NCBI GenBank assembly: GCA_964496435.1
Contig: CAZBZP010000001.1
Location: 310,001 to 374,000 of the forward strand
Reading direction: 5' to 3'
DNA from: Berkiella sp964496435
GTDB taxonomy: Bacteria > Pseudomonadota > Gammaproteobacteria > Berkiellales > Berkiellaceae
Length of the DNA: 64,000 bases
In this document: positions 35,556 through 44,731 of the stretch, in pieces
Position numbering within the stretch: the stretch's first letter is position 1
Layout of the letters: each line of letters opens with the position of its first letter
Position numbers and translations under genes: made by a program
The notes under the pieces: model-generated
Databases searched by the model: none
What the model was told of the DNA's origin: nothing
The model's input: only the letters and a program-made list of their open reading frames with translations

Positions 35556-36908
35556 TTAAGTTACCTTAGAAGAAGCCGTTTTCACTGCCTGCGCAATTTC
35601 TTCGGCTATTTGCTGAGCCAATGCTTTATCTTGGCCTTCGACCATGACACGCACCAGGGGCTCTGTGCCTGAAGCGCGCAATAAAATACGCAGATTACCT
35701 TTAAGTTCTTTTTCCAGTTTTAAAACCAAGGCTTGAACAGCCTCGTCCTTAACCACTTCTTGGCCCTTAGCAACTTGCACGTTTATTAAAACTTGCTCGT
35801 ACTTGTTCATGCCTTTTTTCAATTCATGTAATGTTTTATTGCTGTGACATAGCTGGGCTAGGACTTGTAAAGCACTCACAATACCATCGCCTGTGGTGGT
35901 TTTATCAAGACATAAAAGATGTCCTGAGCCTTCTCCACCTAAGAGCCAACCACTTTGTGTTAAAGCATCCATCACATATCTATCCCCCACTTGCGTGCGG
36001 GTAAATGGGATCTCTAAGCTTTGAAAGGCATGTTCTAATCCAAGATTACTCATTAAAGTGCCAACAACACCCCCATTTAATATCCCACGTTCATGATAAG
36101 AACGCGCGATAATATAAAGCAGTTCATCACCATCAACGACTTCACCTTTGTGATCGACAAACAAAACTCTATCGCCATCGCCATCAAAGGCAATGCCTAA
36201 TTCTGCTTGTTCTTCTAAAACACGTTGCTGCAAAGATTCAGGATGTGTAGAGCCACAATTTTCATTAATATTAAAGCCATTGGGTTGGTTATGCATCACA
36301 ATCACTTGTGCCCCTAATTCCGTAAATACATTAGGTGCAATATGATAGGTAGCGCCATTGGCACAATCCAAAACAATTTTGATGCCTTTGAGATCATGCG
36401 CTTTTAAAAAAGTACCTTTGCAAAATTCAATATAACGGCCAGCAGCATCATCCATAAACCGCGCTTTTCCAATATTTTGTGGCTCAGCGGTTGTCATGGG
36501 CACATTTAATAACTCTTCGATTTTGCTTTCAATGGTATCGGGCAGTTTTTTGCCCTCACCACTGAAGAACTTAATGCCGTTATCGTAATAAGGATTATGA
36601 GAAGCACTAACGACTACACCAACTTGCGCGCCCACGGAACGCGTTAGATACGCAATGGCGGGTGTTGGCATGGGCCCTAGTAAATAAACATCCAAACCTG
36701 CTGCAACAAAACCTGACTCTAAAGCAGCAGAAAGCATATAACCTGAAAGGCGCGTATCTTTACCAATCACAACAGTGCCGTGACCATCTTGTGCCAAAAT
36801 TTGTCCTACTGCCCATCCTAATTTAAGCGCAAATTCTGCGGTAATAGGATGAACACCTGTGCGACCGCGAATGCCATCGGTACCAAAATATTTACGCTGC
36901 ACAGACAT
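35556..36908 (-). CDS. glmM: Phosphoglucosamine mutase
   Basis: GlmM converts glucosamine-6-phosphate to glucosamine-1-phosphate for UDP-GlcNAc, peptidoglycan and LPS synthesis. The 450-residue protein has FGTDGIRG near the start, the phospho-Ser loop VVSASHNPYYDNGIKFF, the Mg-binding AFDGDGDRVLFVD and the phosphate-binding RASGTEPLVRVMVEG. Its ATG lies 17 bases inside the end of folP, with AAGGAG about 9 nt upstream. Confidence 0.97.
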   Translation of the reverse strand: MSVQRKYFGTDGIRGRTGVHPITAEFALKLGWAVGQILAQDGHGTVVIGKDTRLSGYMLSAALESGFVAAGLDVYLLGPMPTPAIAYLTRSVGAQVGVVVSASHNPYYDNGIKFFSGEGKKLPDTIESKIEELLNVPMTTAEPQNIGKARFMDDAAGRYIEFCKGTFLKAHDLKGIKIVLDCANGATYHIAPNVFTELGAQVIVMHNQPNGFNINENCGSTHPESLQQRVLEEQAELGIAFDGDGDRVLFVDHKGEVVDGDELLYIIARSYHERGILNGGVVGTLMSNLGLEHAFQSLEIPFTRTQVGDRYVMDALTQSGWLLGGEGSGHLLCLDKTTTGDGIVSALQVLAQLCHSNKTLHELKKGMNKYEQVLINVQVAKGQEVVKDEAVQALVLKLEKELKGNLRILLRASGTEPLVRVMVEGQDKALAQQIAEEIAQAVKTASSKVT

Positions 36909-37716
36909 CGGTGGTTCTCCTTTGTAGATAGGGTTGCACGGCTTTGACGACGGCTATGGCATCTTTAGTTGCCATCACATCGTGTGTGCGAATAATGGAA
37001 GCGCCTTGCAGGCTAGCAATCACTGCGCCTGCAAGACTGGCATATAATCTTTGATCCGCTGGTTTATTCACTATTTCACCAAACATTGATTTGCGAGATA
37101 GTCCAACGAGAACTGGCACACCAAGCGCCGTCAATTGTTGTAATGAAGCGAGTAGCGCTAAGTTGTGCGACAAGTTTTTTCCAAAACCAAAGCCGGGATC
37201 TATCCAAATATTTTCTTTTTTAATACCTGCTTGCAAACAATCCAACAGACGCTGTTTGAGAAAAAGATGCACTTCACTCACAACATGCTCATAATGCGGC
37301 GCATGCTGCATGGATTCAGGCGTTCCCTGCATGTGCATTAAGCAAATTGTAATATCATGCTGAGATGCCAAGGCCATTGCACCTTTATCACTTAAGGCTG
37401 CAACATCATTAATGATGCTAACACCTGCTTCAATTGCGGCCTTCATGACGGCTGTATGGCGGGTATCTATCGAAAGCGGAATGTCCGTACGTTCTTTTAA
37501 GGCTTCAATCACAGGAATAACGCGCATGCATTCTTCATCGATGCTCACAGGGTTCGCCCCAGGACGCGTTGATTCTCCACCAATATCAATGATATCTGCG
37601 CCCTCGTTGATTAGGCGCAATCCATGTTCAATGGCCTTTTCGGTTGTTTGATGGTGACCACCATCAAAAAAAGAATCTGGGGTAACGTTTAAGACCCCCA
37701 TGATTTGTACTGACAT
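36892..37716 (-). CDS. folP: Dihydropteroate synthase
   Basis: FolP condenses p-aminobenzoate with dihydropterin pyrophosphate in folate synthesis and is the sulfonamide target. The 274-residue TIM barrel has MGVLNVTPDSFFDGG, DIGGESTRPGA, SIDTRHTAVM, INDVAAL, IWIDPGFGFGKN, VLVGLSRKSM and the final RTHDV, all complete. It overlaps glmM and follows ftsH after a 91-base gap that holds a long inverted repeat. Confidence 0.97.
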   Translation of the reverse strand: MSVQIMGVLNVTPDSFFDGGHHQTTEKAIEHGLRLINEGADIIDIGGESTRPGANPVSIDEECMRVIPVIEALKERTDIPLSIDTRHTAVMKAAIEAGVSIINDVAALSDKGAMALASQHDITICLMHMQGTPESMQHAPHYEHVVSEVHLFLKQRLLDCLQAGIKKENIWIDPGFGFGKNLSHNLALLASLQQLTALGVPVLVGLSRKSMFGEIVNKPADQRLYASLAGAVIASLQGASIIRTHDVMATKDAIAVVKAVQPYLQRRTTDVCAA

Positions 37717-37736
37717 CTATTCTAACTACCTTTACG

Positions 37737-37810
37737 TAATTAAAAGGGGTTGGGCAATTGTTTTCAAACCCCTGTGGGCTCGTAGACAATCAACCCAACC
37801 CCTTTAATTA
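37737..37810 (-). terminator. Long inverted repeat behind ftsH, probable terminator
   Basis: About 25-base arms (TAATTAAAAGGGGTTGGGCAA... and its near-complement ending ...CCCAACCCCTTTAATTA) face each other across a loop of about 24 bases. The ftsH stop codon lies within one arm. The stem lies between ftsH and folP and should end or attenuate ftsH transcription. It is long enough to be a small interspersed palindromic element. Confidence 0.6.
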
Positions 37811-39751
37811 ATGCGACTTCGCTGTGTCTTCATCATCGTCCATACTACGCTTTTCAGAATCAACAGAAGGTGTGGGTTCCTTTGTTGCACTTGGCGCAGC
37901 TGGTGGTTCATTGCCCTTTTCTGGGGTTGACCAACCATCTGGTTCACGCGGTGTTTTGCCTGCCATGAGATCATCTAACTGTTTGGCATCAATCGTTTCA
38001 TATTTCATTAAGGCTTCAGCCATTTTATGTAATATGGATTCTTTCTCTACCAAAATCTTCTTCGCTCTTTCATAATTTTTATCAATGATTTTACGAACTT
38101 CTTCATCGATGACACTGGCTGTTGTGCTGGCAATTTCTTTACGCGTACTCACGCTATGACCTAAAAAGACTTCGCCTTCATCTTCGCTATAGGTTAAGGG
38201 GCCGAGTTTTTCAGATAAACCCCATTTGGTAACCATGTTGCGTGCGATTTCAGTGGCACGTTTAATATCATTAGATGCCCCAGTGGTCACACATTCTGGT
38301 CCAAAAATAAGTTCTTCAGCCAAACGTCCACCAAAAAGACTCGCAATTGAGCTTTCTAAGCGTTTCTTAGAATAACTGTAACGATCTTGTTCTGGTAAGA
38401 ACATGGTCACGCCTAAAGCACCACCACGTGGAATAATGCTGACTTTGTAAACGGGATCATGATCAGCCACGGTTAAACCCACAATCGCATGTCCTGCTTC
38501 GTGGTAAGCGGTTAATTGTTTTTCTTGATCGCTCATTACCATGCTATGACGTTCAACACCCATGATAATTTTATCTTTGGCATGTTCCATTTCTTCCATG
38601 TCCACTAAACGCTTGTTATGGCGTGCGGCAAGAAGCGCTGCTTCATTAACCAAGTTGGCCAAATCAGCACCAGAAAAGCCGGGTGTACCGCGTGCTATCA
38701 CACGTGGATCTACGTCATCGGTAATCGGAATTTTACGTAAGTGCACTTTGAGGATTTGCTCGCGGCCTCTTACATCTGGCAAACCAACAACAACTTGTCT
38801 GTCGAAGCGGCCTGGGCGTAATAATGCTTTGTCTAAAACATCGGGACGGTTGGTTGCGGCAATAACGATAACGCCTTCATTACCTTCAAAACCATCCATT
38901 TCAACTAGCAATTGATTGAGTGTTTGTTCACGCTCATCATGGCCACCGCCTAAACCTGCTCCACGATGACGACCCACGGCATCAATTTCATCGATAAAAA
39001 TAATGCAAGGTGCATGCTTCTTCGCTTGGTCAAACATATCGCGGACGCGGGATGCACCCACACCAACAAACATTTCAACGAAGTCTGAGCCCGATATAGT
39101 AAAGAATGGCGCTTTTGCTTCCCCAGCAATGGCTTTTGCCAGCAATGTTTTACCAGTACCTGGTTGGCCAACCAATAAAACACCACGTGGAATACGACCA
39201 CCTAAGCGCTGGAATTTTTCTGGATCTTTTAAGAACTCGACTAATTCTTTTACTTCTTCTTTGGCTTCATCAACACCGGCAACATCCGCAAAGGTAACCT
39301 TCACTTGATCTTCGCCTAGTAGTCTTGCGCGGCTTTTACCAAAAGTCATGGCACCACGACCACCACCGCCTTGCATCTGGCGCATAAAATACATCCAGAC
39401 ACCAATGAAGAGAATAATAGGGAACCAACTGATAAAGATATTCATTAACAAGCTTTGCTGTTCAGGTGCTTTACCCACAACAGTAACCTTGTTATTGATT
39501 AATTCAGCAAGTAAGTATTCGTCAGGCACAGGCATATAAGTGATGAAATTATCATCCGTGCGCGACGTACCGCGAATTTGGCGATTATCAATGGTGACCG
39601 ATTTAACATCCCCTTTCTTCACACTATCGAGAAATTGAGAATAAGGGATCTTATTTACTTGTGTATGTCTTGGCCCAAAGTTACTAAATACTGACATCAA
39701 TATGACAGCGATGATGAGCCATAATACGAGATTTTTTACCATGTCATTCAA
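37808..39751 (-). CDS. ftsH: ATP-dependent zinc metalloprotease FtsH
   Basis: FtsH is the membrane-anchored AAA+ protease that degrades LpxC, sigma-32 and damaged membrane proteins. The 647-residue protein has two N-terminal TM helices (about 7-25 and 103-122), Walker A GQPGTGKT near 197, Walker B CIIFIDEIDAV, the second region of homology (NRPDVLDKALLRPGRFDRQ), the zinc site HEAGH near 418 and a further Asp ligand. The acidic Pro/Ser-rich tail is typical. It is not directly fused to rlmE; a 92-base gap precedes it. Confidence 0.97.
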   Translation of the reverse strand: MNDMVKNLVLWLIIAVILMSVFSNFGPRHTQVNKIPYSQFLDSVKKGDVKSVTIDNRQIRGTSRTDDNFITYMPVPDEYLLAELINNKVTVVGKAPEQQSLLMNIFISWFPIILFIGVWMYFMRQMQGGGGRGAMTFGKSRARLLGEDQVKVTFADVAGVDEAKEEVKELVEFLKDPEKFQRLGGRIPRGVLLVGQPGTGKTLLAKAIAGEAKAPFFTISGSDFVEMFVGVGASRVRDMFDQAKKHAPCIIFIDEIDAVGRHRGAGLGGGHDEREQTLNQLLVEMDGFEGNEGVIVIAATNRPDVLDKALLRPGRFDRQVVVGLPDVRGREQILKVHLRKIPITDDVDPRVIARGTPGFSGADLANLVNEAALLAARHNKRLVDMEEMEHAKDKIIMGVERHSMVMSDQEKQLTAYHEAGHAIVGLTVADHDPVYKVSIIPRGGALGVTMFLPEQDRYSYSKKRLESSIASLFGGRLAEELIFGPECVTTGASNDIKRATEIARNMVTKWGLSEKLGPLTYSEDEGEVFLGHSVSTRKEIASTTASVIDEEVRKIIDKNYERAKKILVEKESILHKMAEALMKYETIDAKQLDDLMAGKTPREPDGWSTPEKGNEPPAAPSATKEPTPSVDSEKRSMDDDEDTAKSH

Positions 39752-39843
39752 GGCTGGACCCCTTGGTGTAGCTACATCTAATTATGTTTATCTTTTAACT
39801 AAAATACAGATCGGCAAGTGATGCTGATGCCATAAGTAATATA

Positions 39844-40467
39844 CTATATATTATAGTAGCCTCTGGCCAAGACATACAGCTCGCGTGATTCAGAACGTGA
39901 GGCGTCTGGCTTTCTAATGATTACTTTTTCAAAACTTTTTCGTAGCTTTTTAATATATAGATCAAAGTCTTCGCCCTGAAATACCTTAACCAAAAAGCCA
40001 CCACCTTGTTTCAAATGATGCAGAGCAAAATCAAAAGCGAGATCGGCTAATATCATCATTCTAGGCTGATCTACAGCCACCATGCCACTTAAGTTAGGTG
40101 CCATATCAGAAATAACCCAGTCAACCTTATCAGGTCCCATCAAAGATTCTAACTCATCCAAAACAGCTTGCTCCGTGAAATCACCCTGCAAAAAGGTAAC
40201 CCCAGGAATTGGTGCCATATCTAATCTATCTAAAGCAATCACTTGGCCATTTCTGCCAATGAGTTTCACAATAACTTGTGACCAGCCGCCAGGTGCTGCG
40301 CCTAAATCTATTACCTTCATGTTGGGTTTGAAGAGTTTATCTTTTTCGTGCAATTCCAACAATTTGAAAGTAGCACGCGAGCGATATCCCAGTTTTTGCG
40401 CTTTTTGGACGAAAGGATCATTAATGTGGCGGGAAATCCAGGACTTCCCATGCTTTGTCTTAGCCAT
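39844..40467 (-). CDS. rlmE: 23S rRNA (uridine-2'-O)-methyltransferase RlmE
   Basis: RlmE (FtsJ/RrmJ) methylates U2552 in the A-loop of 23S rRNA, a heat-shock-linked step of 50S assembly. The 207-residue protein has YRSRATFKLLEL with the first catalytic Lys, VIDLGAAPGGWSQV for SAM, WVISDMAPNLSG with the catalytic Asp and FLVKVFQGEDF with the second Lys. It is divergent from yhbY and upstream of ftsH, as in most gammaproteobacteria. Confidence 0.97.
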   Translation of the reverse strand: MAKTKHGKSWISRHINDPFVQKAQKLGYRSRATFKLLELHEKDKLFKPNMKVIDLGAAPGGWSQVIVKLIGRNGQVIALDRLDMAPIPGVTFLQGDFTEQAVLDELESLMGPDKVDWVISDMAPNLSGMVAVDQPRMMILADLAFDFALHHLKQGGGFLVKVFQGEDFDLYIKKLRKSFEKVIIRKPDASRSESRELYVLARGYYNI

Positions 40468-40628
40468 CTACTCAAACCATTTTCAATTTATACATCGTTG
40501 CCTGCACTCGCCTACTAAGTCCCCCTTGAGGGGAAATTGAAACTGATTTGAGTAGCAATTTTACAATGATAACCTTCTCAGGTTAAAATGCGATAAGTTA
40601 AACTTCATTCTAAAGTAAATCCCAGCAA

Positions 40629-40898
40629 ATGTTAACCCGCAGTTTTATCAGAAACTTAATCACCAAAGCGCATCCTTTACGCCCTGTTGTATTGATTGGC
40701 AATAAAGGACTCACTCCACAAGTGCATAATGAAGTGGAAGCAGCCCTGCTTGCCCATGAATTAATCAAAGTGCGTGTTAATGCACCTACCCGCGAAGCCA
40801 GAAAGGAAATGATTGATAAAATCGTTGCTGAGCATAATGCGACAATGGTGCAAACCGTTGGGCATATCTTAGTGCTTTATCGGGTTAATGAAGAATAA
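40629..40898 (+). CDS. yhbY: CRM-domain RNA-binding protein YhbY
   Basis: YhbY is a small 50S-associated RNA-binding protein with a CRM/KH-like fold. The 89-residue protein has RPVVLIGNKGLTPQVHNEVE, with the GNKG loop, ELIKVRVNA and QTVGHILVLYR. It is the only core gene on the plus strand of this cluster and diverges from rlmE, the usual arrangement. There is no obvious Shine-Dalgarno site before the ATG. Confidence 0.95.
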   Translation: MLTRSFIRNLITKAHPLRPVVLIGNKGLTPQVHNEVEAALLAHELIKVRVNAPTREARKEMIDKIVAEHNATMVQTVGHILVLYRVNEE

Positions 40899-41026
40899 AA
40901 ATCCCCCGCTCGCTGTGCTCGCCGCCCCCTTTTATTCAAAGTGGGCTTAAGATCCATTCTTTAACCCCCTTTGAATAAAAGGGGGGCGACAATTCGAAGT
41001 GAAACGAAGAATTGGCGGGGGGATTT
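40899..41026. repeat. Composite palindromic repeat between yhbY and greA
   Basis: Two inverted copies of a G/C-tract element face each other. The left arm starts AAATCCCCCGC and runs to CGCCCCCTTTTATTCAAAG; the right arm is its near reverse complement, ending GGCGGGGGGATTT. The right copy contains an inner palindrome, CAATTC/GAATTG, and the left copy a shorter different inner segment. It fills the whole gap between two convergent genes and could terminate both. The structure is that of a paired REP or a small non-autonomous element. Confidence 0.7.
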
Positions 41027-41030
41027 GGAT

Positions 41031-41507
41031 TTAAACGTACTCTATCTCACCAATCTCATATTCCAATTCACCACTAGGTGTTCTCACCAACACGATATCG
41101 CTTTTATTTTTACCAATAATGGCGCGCGCTATAGGTGAATTCACCGATATTTTGCCTAGTTTCAAATCAGATTCGTCATCACCCACGATTTGATATTTAA
41201 CTGTTTCATCCGTGTTAATGTTGATAAGTGTGATGGTTGTACCAAAAACAACACGGCCATTCTTGGGCAATTTGCTAACGTCAATAATTTGCGCATTAGA
41301 CAATTTATTTTCAACTTCAGAGATCCTGCCTTCCAAAAAGGATTGCTGCTCTTTAGCTGCATGGTATTCAGCATTTTCTTTTAAGTCGCCATGACCGCGG
41401 GCTTCAGCGATTGCTTCGATAATTTTAGGACGCTCTACTGTTTTTAAGCGATTCAATTCATCTCGAAGCAATTGCGCACCAGATACGGTCATCGGAAATT
41501 TAATCAT
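41031..41507 (-). CDS. greA: Transcription elongation factor GreA
   Basis: GreA rescues backtracked RNA polymerase by stimulating transcript cleavage. The 158-residue protein has the N-terminal coiled coil with GHGDLKENAEYHAAKEQQ (the catalytic tip acids) and the C-terminal FKBP-like domain. Its ATG overlaps the carB stop as ATGA, so translation is coupled to carB. Confidence 0.97.
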   Translation of the reverse strand: MIKFPMTVSGAQLLRDELNRLKTVERPKIIEAIAEARGHGDLKENAEYHAAKEQQSFLEGRISEVENKLSNAQIIDVSKLPKNGRVVFGTTITLININTDETVKYQIVGDDESDLKLGKISVNSPIARAIIGKNKSDIVLVRTPSGELEYEIGEIEYV

Positions 41508-44500
41508 TGTTCTTTTACTCTTAAATGCAATGCCTGAATGGGCGCAATATGATGATTATTTTGATACGCCAGCGCTAGCACATGTGCTTTCGCCCCAGAC
41601 AGGGTAGTTGTGTAACATACTTTATACTGAAGAGCGGTTCTGCGGATAGCGTTAGAGTCAGCTATCGCATGACGGCCTTCAGTCGTGTTGATAATGAATG
41701 CGATTTTATCATTTTTGATAGTATCTACAATATGAGGACGTCCCTCATTTACCTTACTAACAATATCACAACTTAAGCCCGCATCACGTAAAGCATCCGC
41801 TGTCCCTTGGGTCGCAAGCAGTTTATAACCAAACTCCTGTAGTTTCCTTGCGATATCAATGACGCCAGGTTTATCTGCATCACGCACACTGATTAAGGCA
41901 CTGCCCTGTGCTGAAATTTGAGGAGATAAAGTGGCCAGTTCACTTTTAGCGTAGGCCGCAGGAAAATTATCGCCAACACCCATGACTTCACCGGTTGAGC
42001 GCATTTCAGGGCCTAATATAGGATCAACCCCTGGGAATTTTTCAAAAGGAAATACACTTTTCTTAACAGCATAAAATTCAGGAACAAGTTCTTTTACTTT
42101 TTGCTGCTGGATTAAATTTTTCCCAATCATGCAACAAGCGGCAATTTTGGCAAGCGAAATGCCAATCACTTTAGAAATAAAGGGAACTGTTCTTGCCGCA
42201 CGTGGATTCACTTCTAAAACATAAATTTGGTTATTCTTGATGGCGAATTGCGCATTGATTAAACCAACAACCCCTAATTCTTTAGCCATTTTACGCATAT
42301 GTTCGCGTAAATCATCTTGAATAGCCGTGCTTAAACTAAAGGGAGGCAAAGAGCATGCCGAATCCCCAGAGTGAACGCCTGCTTGTTCAATGTGCTCCAT
42401 GATGCCGCCAATTAAAACATTTTCGCCATCACAAACCGCATCAACATCCACTTCAATCGCATCATCTAAAAATCTATCTAAAAGGATAGGTTCATCTTTG
42501 GTAACTTTATTTTGGCGCAACATGTAATCGCGTAATTCATCATCTGAATAAACAATTTCCATTGCACGTCCACCCAAAACATAAGAAGGACGCACGATGA
42601 GCGGATAACCAATCTCACGGGCAACACATAAGCCTTCATCGAGTGTAGAAGCCATACCATTAGGTGGTTGCGCTAAATTCAAACGCTGAATCATTTGCTG
42701 GAAGCGGCCTCTGTCCTCTGCCCTGTCAATGGCATCTGGGGAAGTACCGATAATAGGCACGCCATTGGCTTCTAAGGCTTTTGCTAATTTAAGTGGGGTT
42801 TGTCCACCAAATTGCACAATGACACCCACTGGATTTTCCAGGTGCACAATTTCAAGCACATCTTCAAGGGTCAGCGGCTCAAAGAAGAGTCTGTCAGAAG
42901 TATCATAATCCGTAGAAACAGTTTCAGGATTACAATTTACCATGATGGATTCATAACCCTCTTCGCGCATAGCTTGAGAGGCATGAACACAGCAATAATC
43001 AAATTCAATACCTTGACCAATACGATTGGGGCCACCGCCTAACACCATGATTTTCTTTTTATCTGAGGGTTTGGCTTCGCATTCTTCTTCATAAGTTGAA
43101 TAAAAATAGGCCGTTTCTACCGAAAATTCTGCGCCACAACTATCAACCCGTTTATAAACAGGCCGTACATTGAGTTCATGACGACGCTTACGAAAGGCAG
43201 ATTCACTCACACCCAGCAGTTCTGCTAAGCGGTGATCAGAGAAGCCTTTACGCTTTAATTGCATGACCTTGGTTTTATCTAATTCAGCGAAACCTAATTG
43301 TGAGACGGTTTTCTCCGTTTCCACTAAATCTTGAATTTGCGCCAAGAACCAAGGATCAATATGTGTAAGCTGATAAATTTCATCTCTTGAAAGCCCTAAA
43401 CGAAAAGCATCGGCTATCATCCAAAGACGCTGGCAAGTGGGACGTTGTAAGCTCGCGCGAATTTCATTTTTAGCGTCCGCACGATTTATATCAACTATCG
43501 ATTCTAAGCCGAATAACCCGACTTCAAGGCCTCTAATTGCTTTTTGTAAGGATTCTTGAAAAGTGCGTCCCATTGCCATCACTTCACCCACTGATTTCAT
43601 TTGGGTGGTTAATTGCGCATCGGCTTGGGGGAATTTCTCAAAATTAAAACGTGGGATTTTGGTTACCACATAATCAATGGTTGGTTCAAAAGAGGCCGGG
43701 GTTTGATTGCCGGTAATTTCATTAGCCAGCTCATCTAAGGTATAACCAATTGCTAATTTAGCCGCCACTTTGGCAATAGGGAAACCAGTTGCTTTTGAGG
43801 CTAAGGCAGAAGAGCGAGAAACCCGCGGGTTCATCTCAATGACATGCAATTCACCCGTTTTAGGGCAAACAGCAAACTGCACATTAGAGCCCCCTGTTTC
43901 AACACCAATTTTTCTAAGCACCGCGATAGAAGCATCTCGCATGTGCTGATATTCTTTGTCAGTTAAGGTTTGCGCTGGGGCAACCGTAATCGAATCACCC
44001 GTATGAATACCCATGGCATCCATATTTTCTATAGAACAAACGATGATGCAGTTATCATTTTTATCCCGCACCACTTCCATTTCATATTCTTTCCAACCGA
44101 TAATCGATTGTTCAATAAGGAGTTCACGCGTGGGCGACATTTCCAAACCGCGTTTACAAATTTCTTCAAACTCTTCCATGTTATAGGCAATACCACCACC
44201 ACTGCCCCCCAAAGTAAAAGAGGGACGAATAATGGTAGGAAAGCCAACGCTGGCTTGTGCTTGTTTGGCACTTTCTAAACTATGCGCAATAGCTGATCTT
44301 GGCATTTTTAAGCCAATTTCACCCATGGCTTTGCGAAATTGTTCTCTGTCTTCTGCTTTATCAATAGCTTCTTGGCTTGCACCGATGAGCTCTACATTAA
44401 AGTCTGCCAACACGCCTTCGCGTACTAAATCAAGCGCGCAATTTAAGGCTGTTTGCCCACCCATTGTTGGTAATAAGGCACAGGGGCGTTCTTTTTCAAT

Positions 44501-44731
44501 AATGCGTTTTACAATTTTCCAATGAATGGGTTCAATATAGATGGCATCCGCCATTTGCGGATCTGTCATGATGGTCGCTGGATTTGAATTGACCAAAATA
44601 ACTCTATAGCCATCTTCTTTTAAGGCTTTACACGCTTGCGCACCTGAATAATCAAACTCACAGCCCTGACCAATGACAATGGGGCCAGCACCAATCACTA
44701 AAATACTTTTTAGATCACTTCTCTTAGGCAT
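41504..44731 (-). CDS. carB: Carbamoyl-phosphate synthase large subunit
   Basis: CarB makes carbamoyl phosphate from bicarbonate, ammonia and two ATP for pyrimidine and arginine synthesis. The 1075-residue protein has the two homologous ATP-grasp halves: VIGAGPIVIGQGCEFDYSG in the first and VLGGGPNRIGQGIEFDYCC in the second, with EMNPRVSRSSALASKATGFP and EVNPRAARTVPFISKVIG. A C-terminal MGS-like allosteric domain follows. It overlaps carA by 8 bases and greA by 4. Confidence 0.97.
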   Translation of the reverse strand: MPKRSDLKSILVIGAGPIVIGQGCEFDYSGAQACKALKEDGYRVILVNSNPATIMTDPQMADAIYIEPIHWKIVKRIIEKERPCALLPTMGGQTALNCALDLVREGVLADFNVELIGASQEAIDKAEDREQFRKAMGEIGLKMPRSAIAHSLESAKQAQASVGFPTIIRPSFTLGGSGGGIAYNMEEFEEICKRGLEMSPTRELLIEQSIIGWKEYEMEVVRDKNDNCIIVCSIENMDAMGIHTGDSITVAPAQTLTDKEYQHMRDASIAVLRKIGVETGGSNVQFAVCPKTGELHVIEMNPRVSRSSALASKATGFPIAKVAAKLAIGYTLDELANEITGNQTPASFEPTIDYVVTKIPRFNFEKFPQADAQLTTQMKSVGEVMAMGRTFQESLQKAIRGLEVGLFGLESIVDINRADAKNEIRASLQRPTCQRLWMIADAFRLGLSRDEIYQLTHIDPWFLAQIQDLVETEKTVSQLGFAELDKTKVMQLKRKGFSDHRLAELLGVSESAFRKRRHELNVRPVYKRVDSCGAEFSVETAYFYSTYEEECEAKPSDKKKIMVLGGGPNRIGQGIEFDYCCVHASQAMREEGYESIMVNCNPETVSTDYDTSDRLFFEPLTLEDVLEIVHLENPVGVIVQFGGQTPLKLAKALEANGVPIIGTSPDAIDRAEDRGRFQQMIQRLNLAQPPNGMASTLDEGLCVAREIGYPLIVRPSYVLGGRAMEIVYSDDELRDYMLRQNKVTKDEPILLDRFLDDAIEVDVDAVCDGENVLIGGIMEHIEQAGVHSGDSACSLPPFSLSTAIQDDLREHMRKMAKELGVVGLINAQFAIKNNQIYVLEVNPRAARTVPFISKVIGISLAKIAACCMIGKNLIQQQKVKELVPEFYAVKKSVFPFEKFPGVDPILGPEMRSTGEVMGVGDNFPAAYAKSELATLSPQISAQGSALISVRDADKPGVIDIARKLQEFGYKLLATQGTADALRDAGLSCDIVSKVNEGRPHIVDTIKNDKIAFIINTTEGRHAIADSNAIRRTALQYKVCYTTTLSGAKAHVLALAYQNNHHIAPIQALHLRVKEQ

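Noticed and set aside
40899..41026. CRISPR array between yhbY and greA
   Set aside because: The units are inverted, not direct, only two are present, and no spacers of equal length occur.
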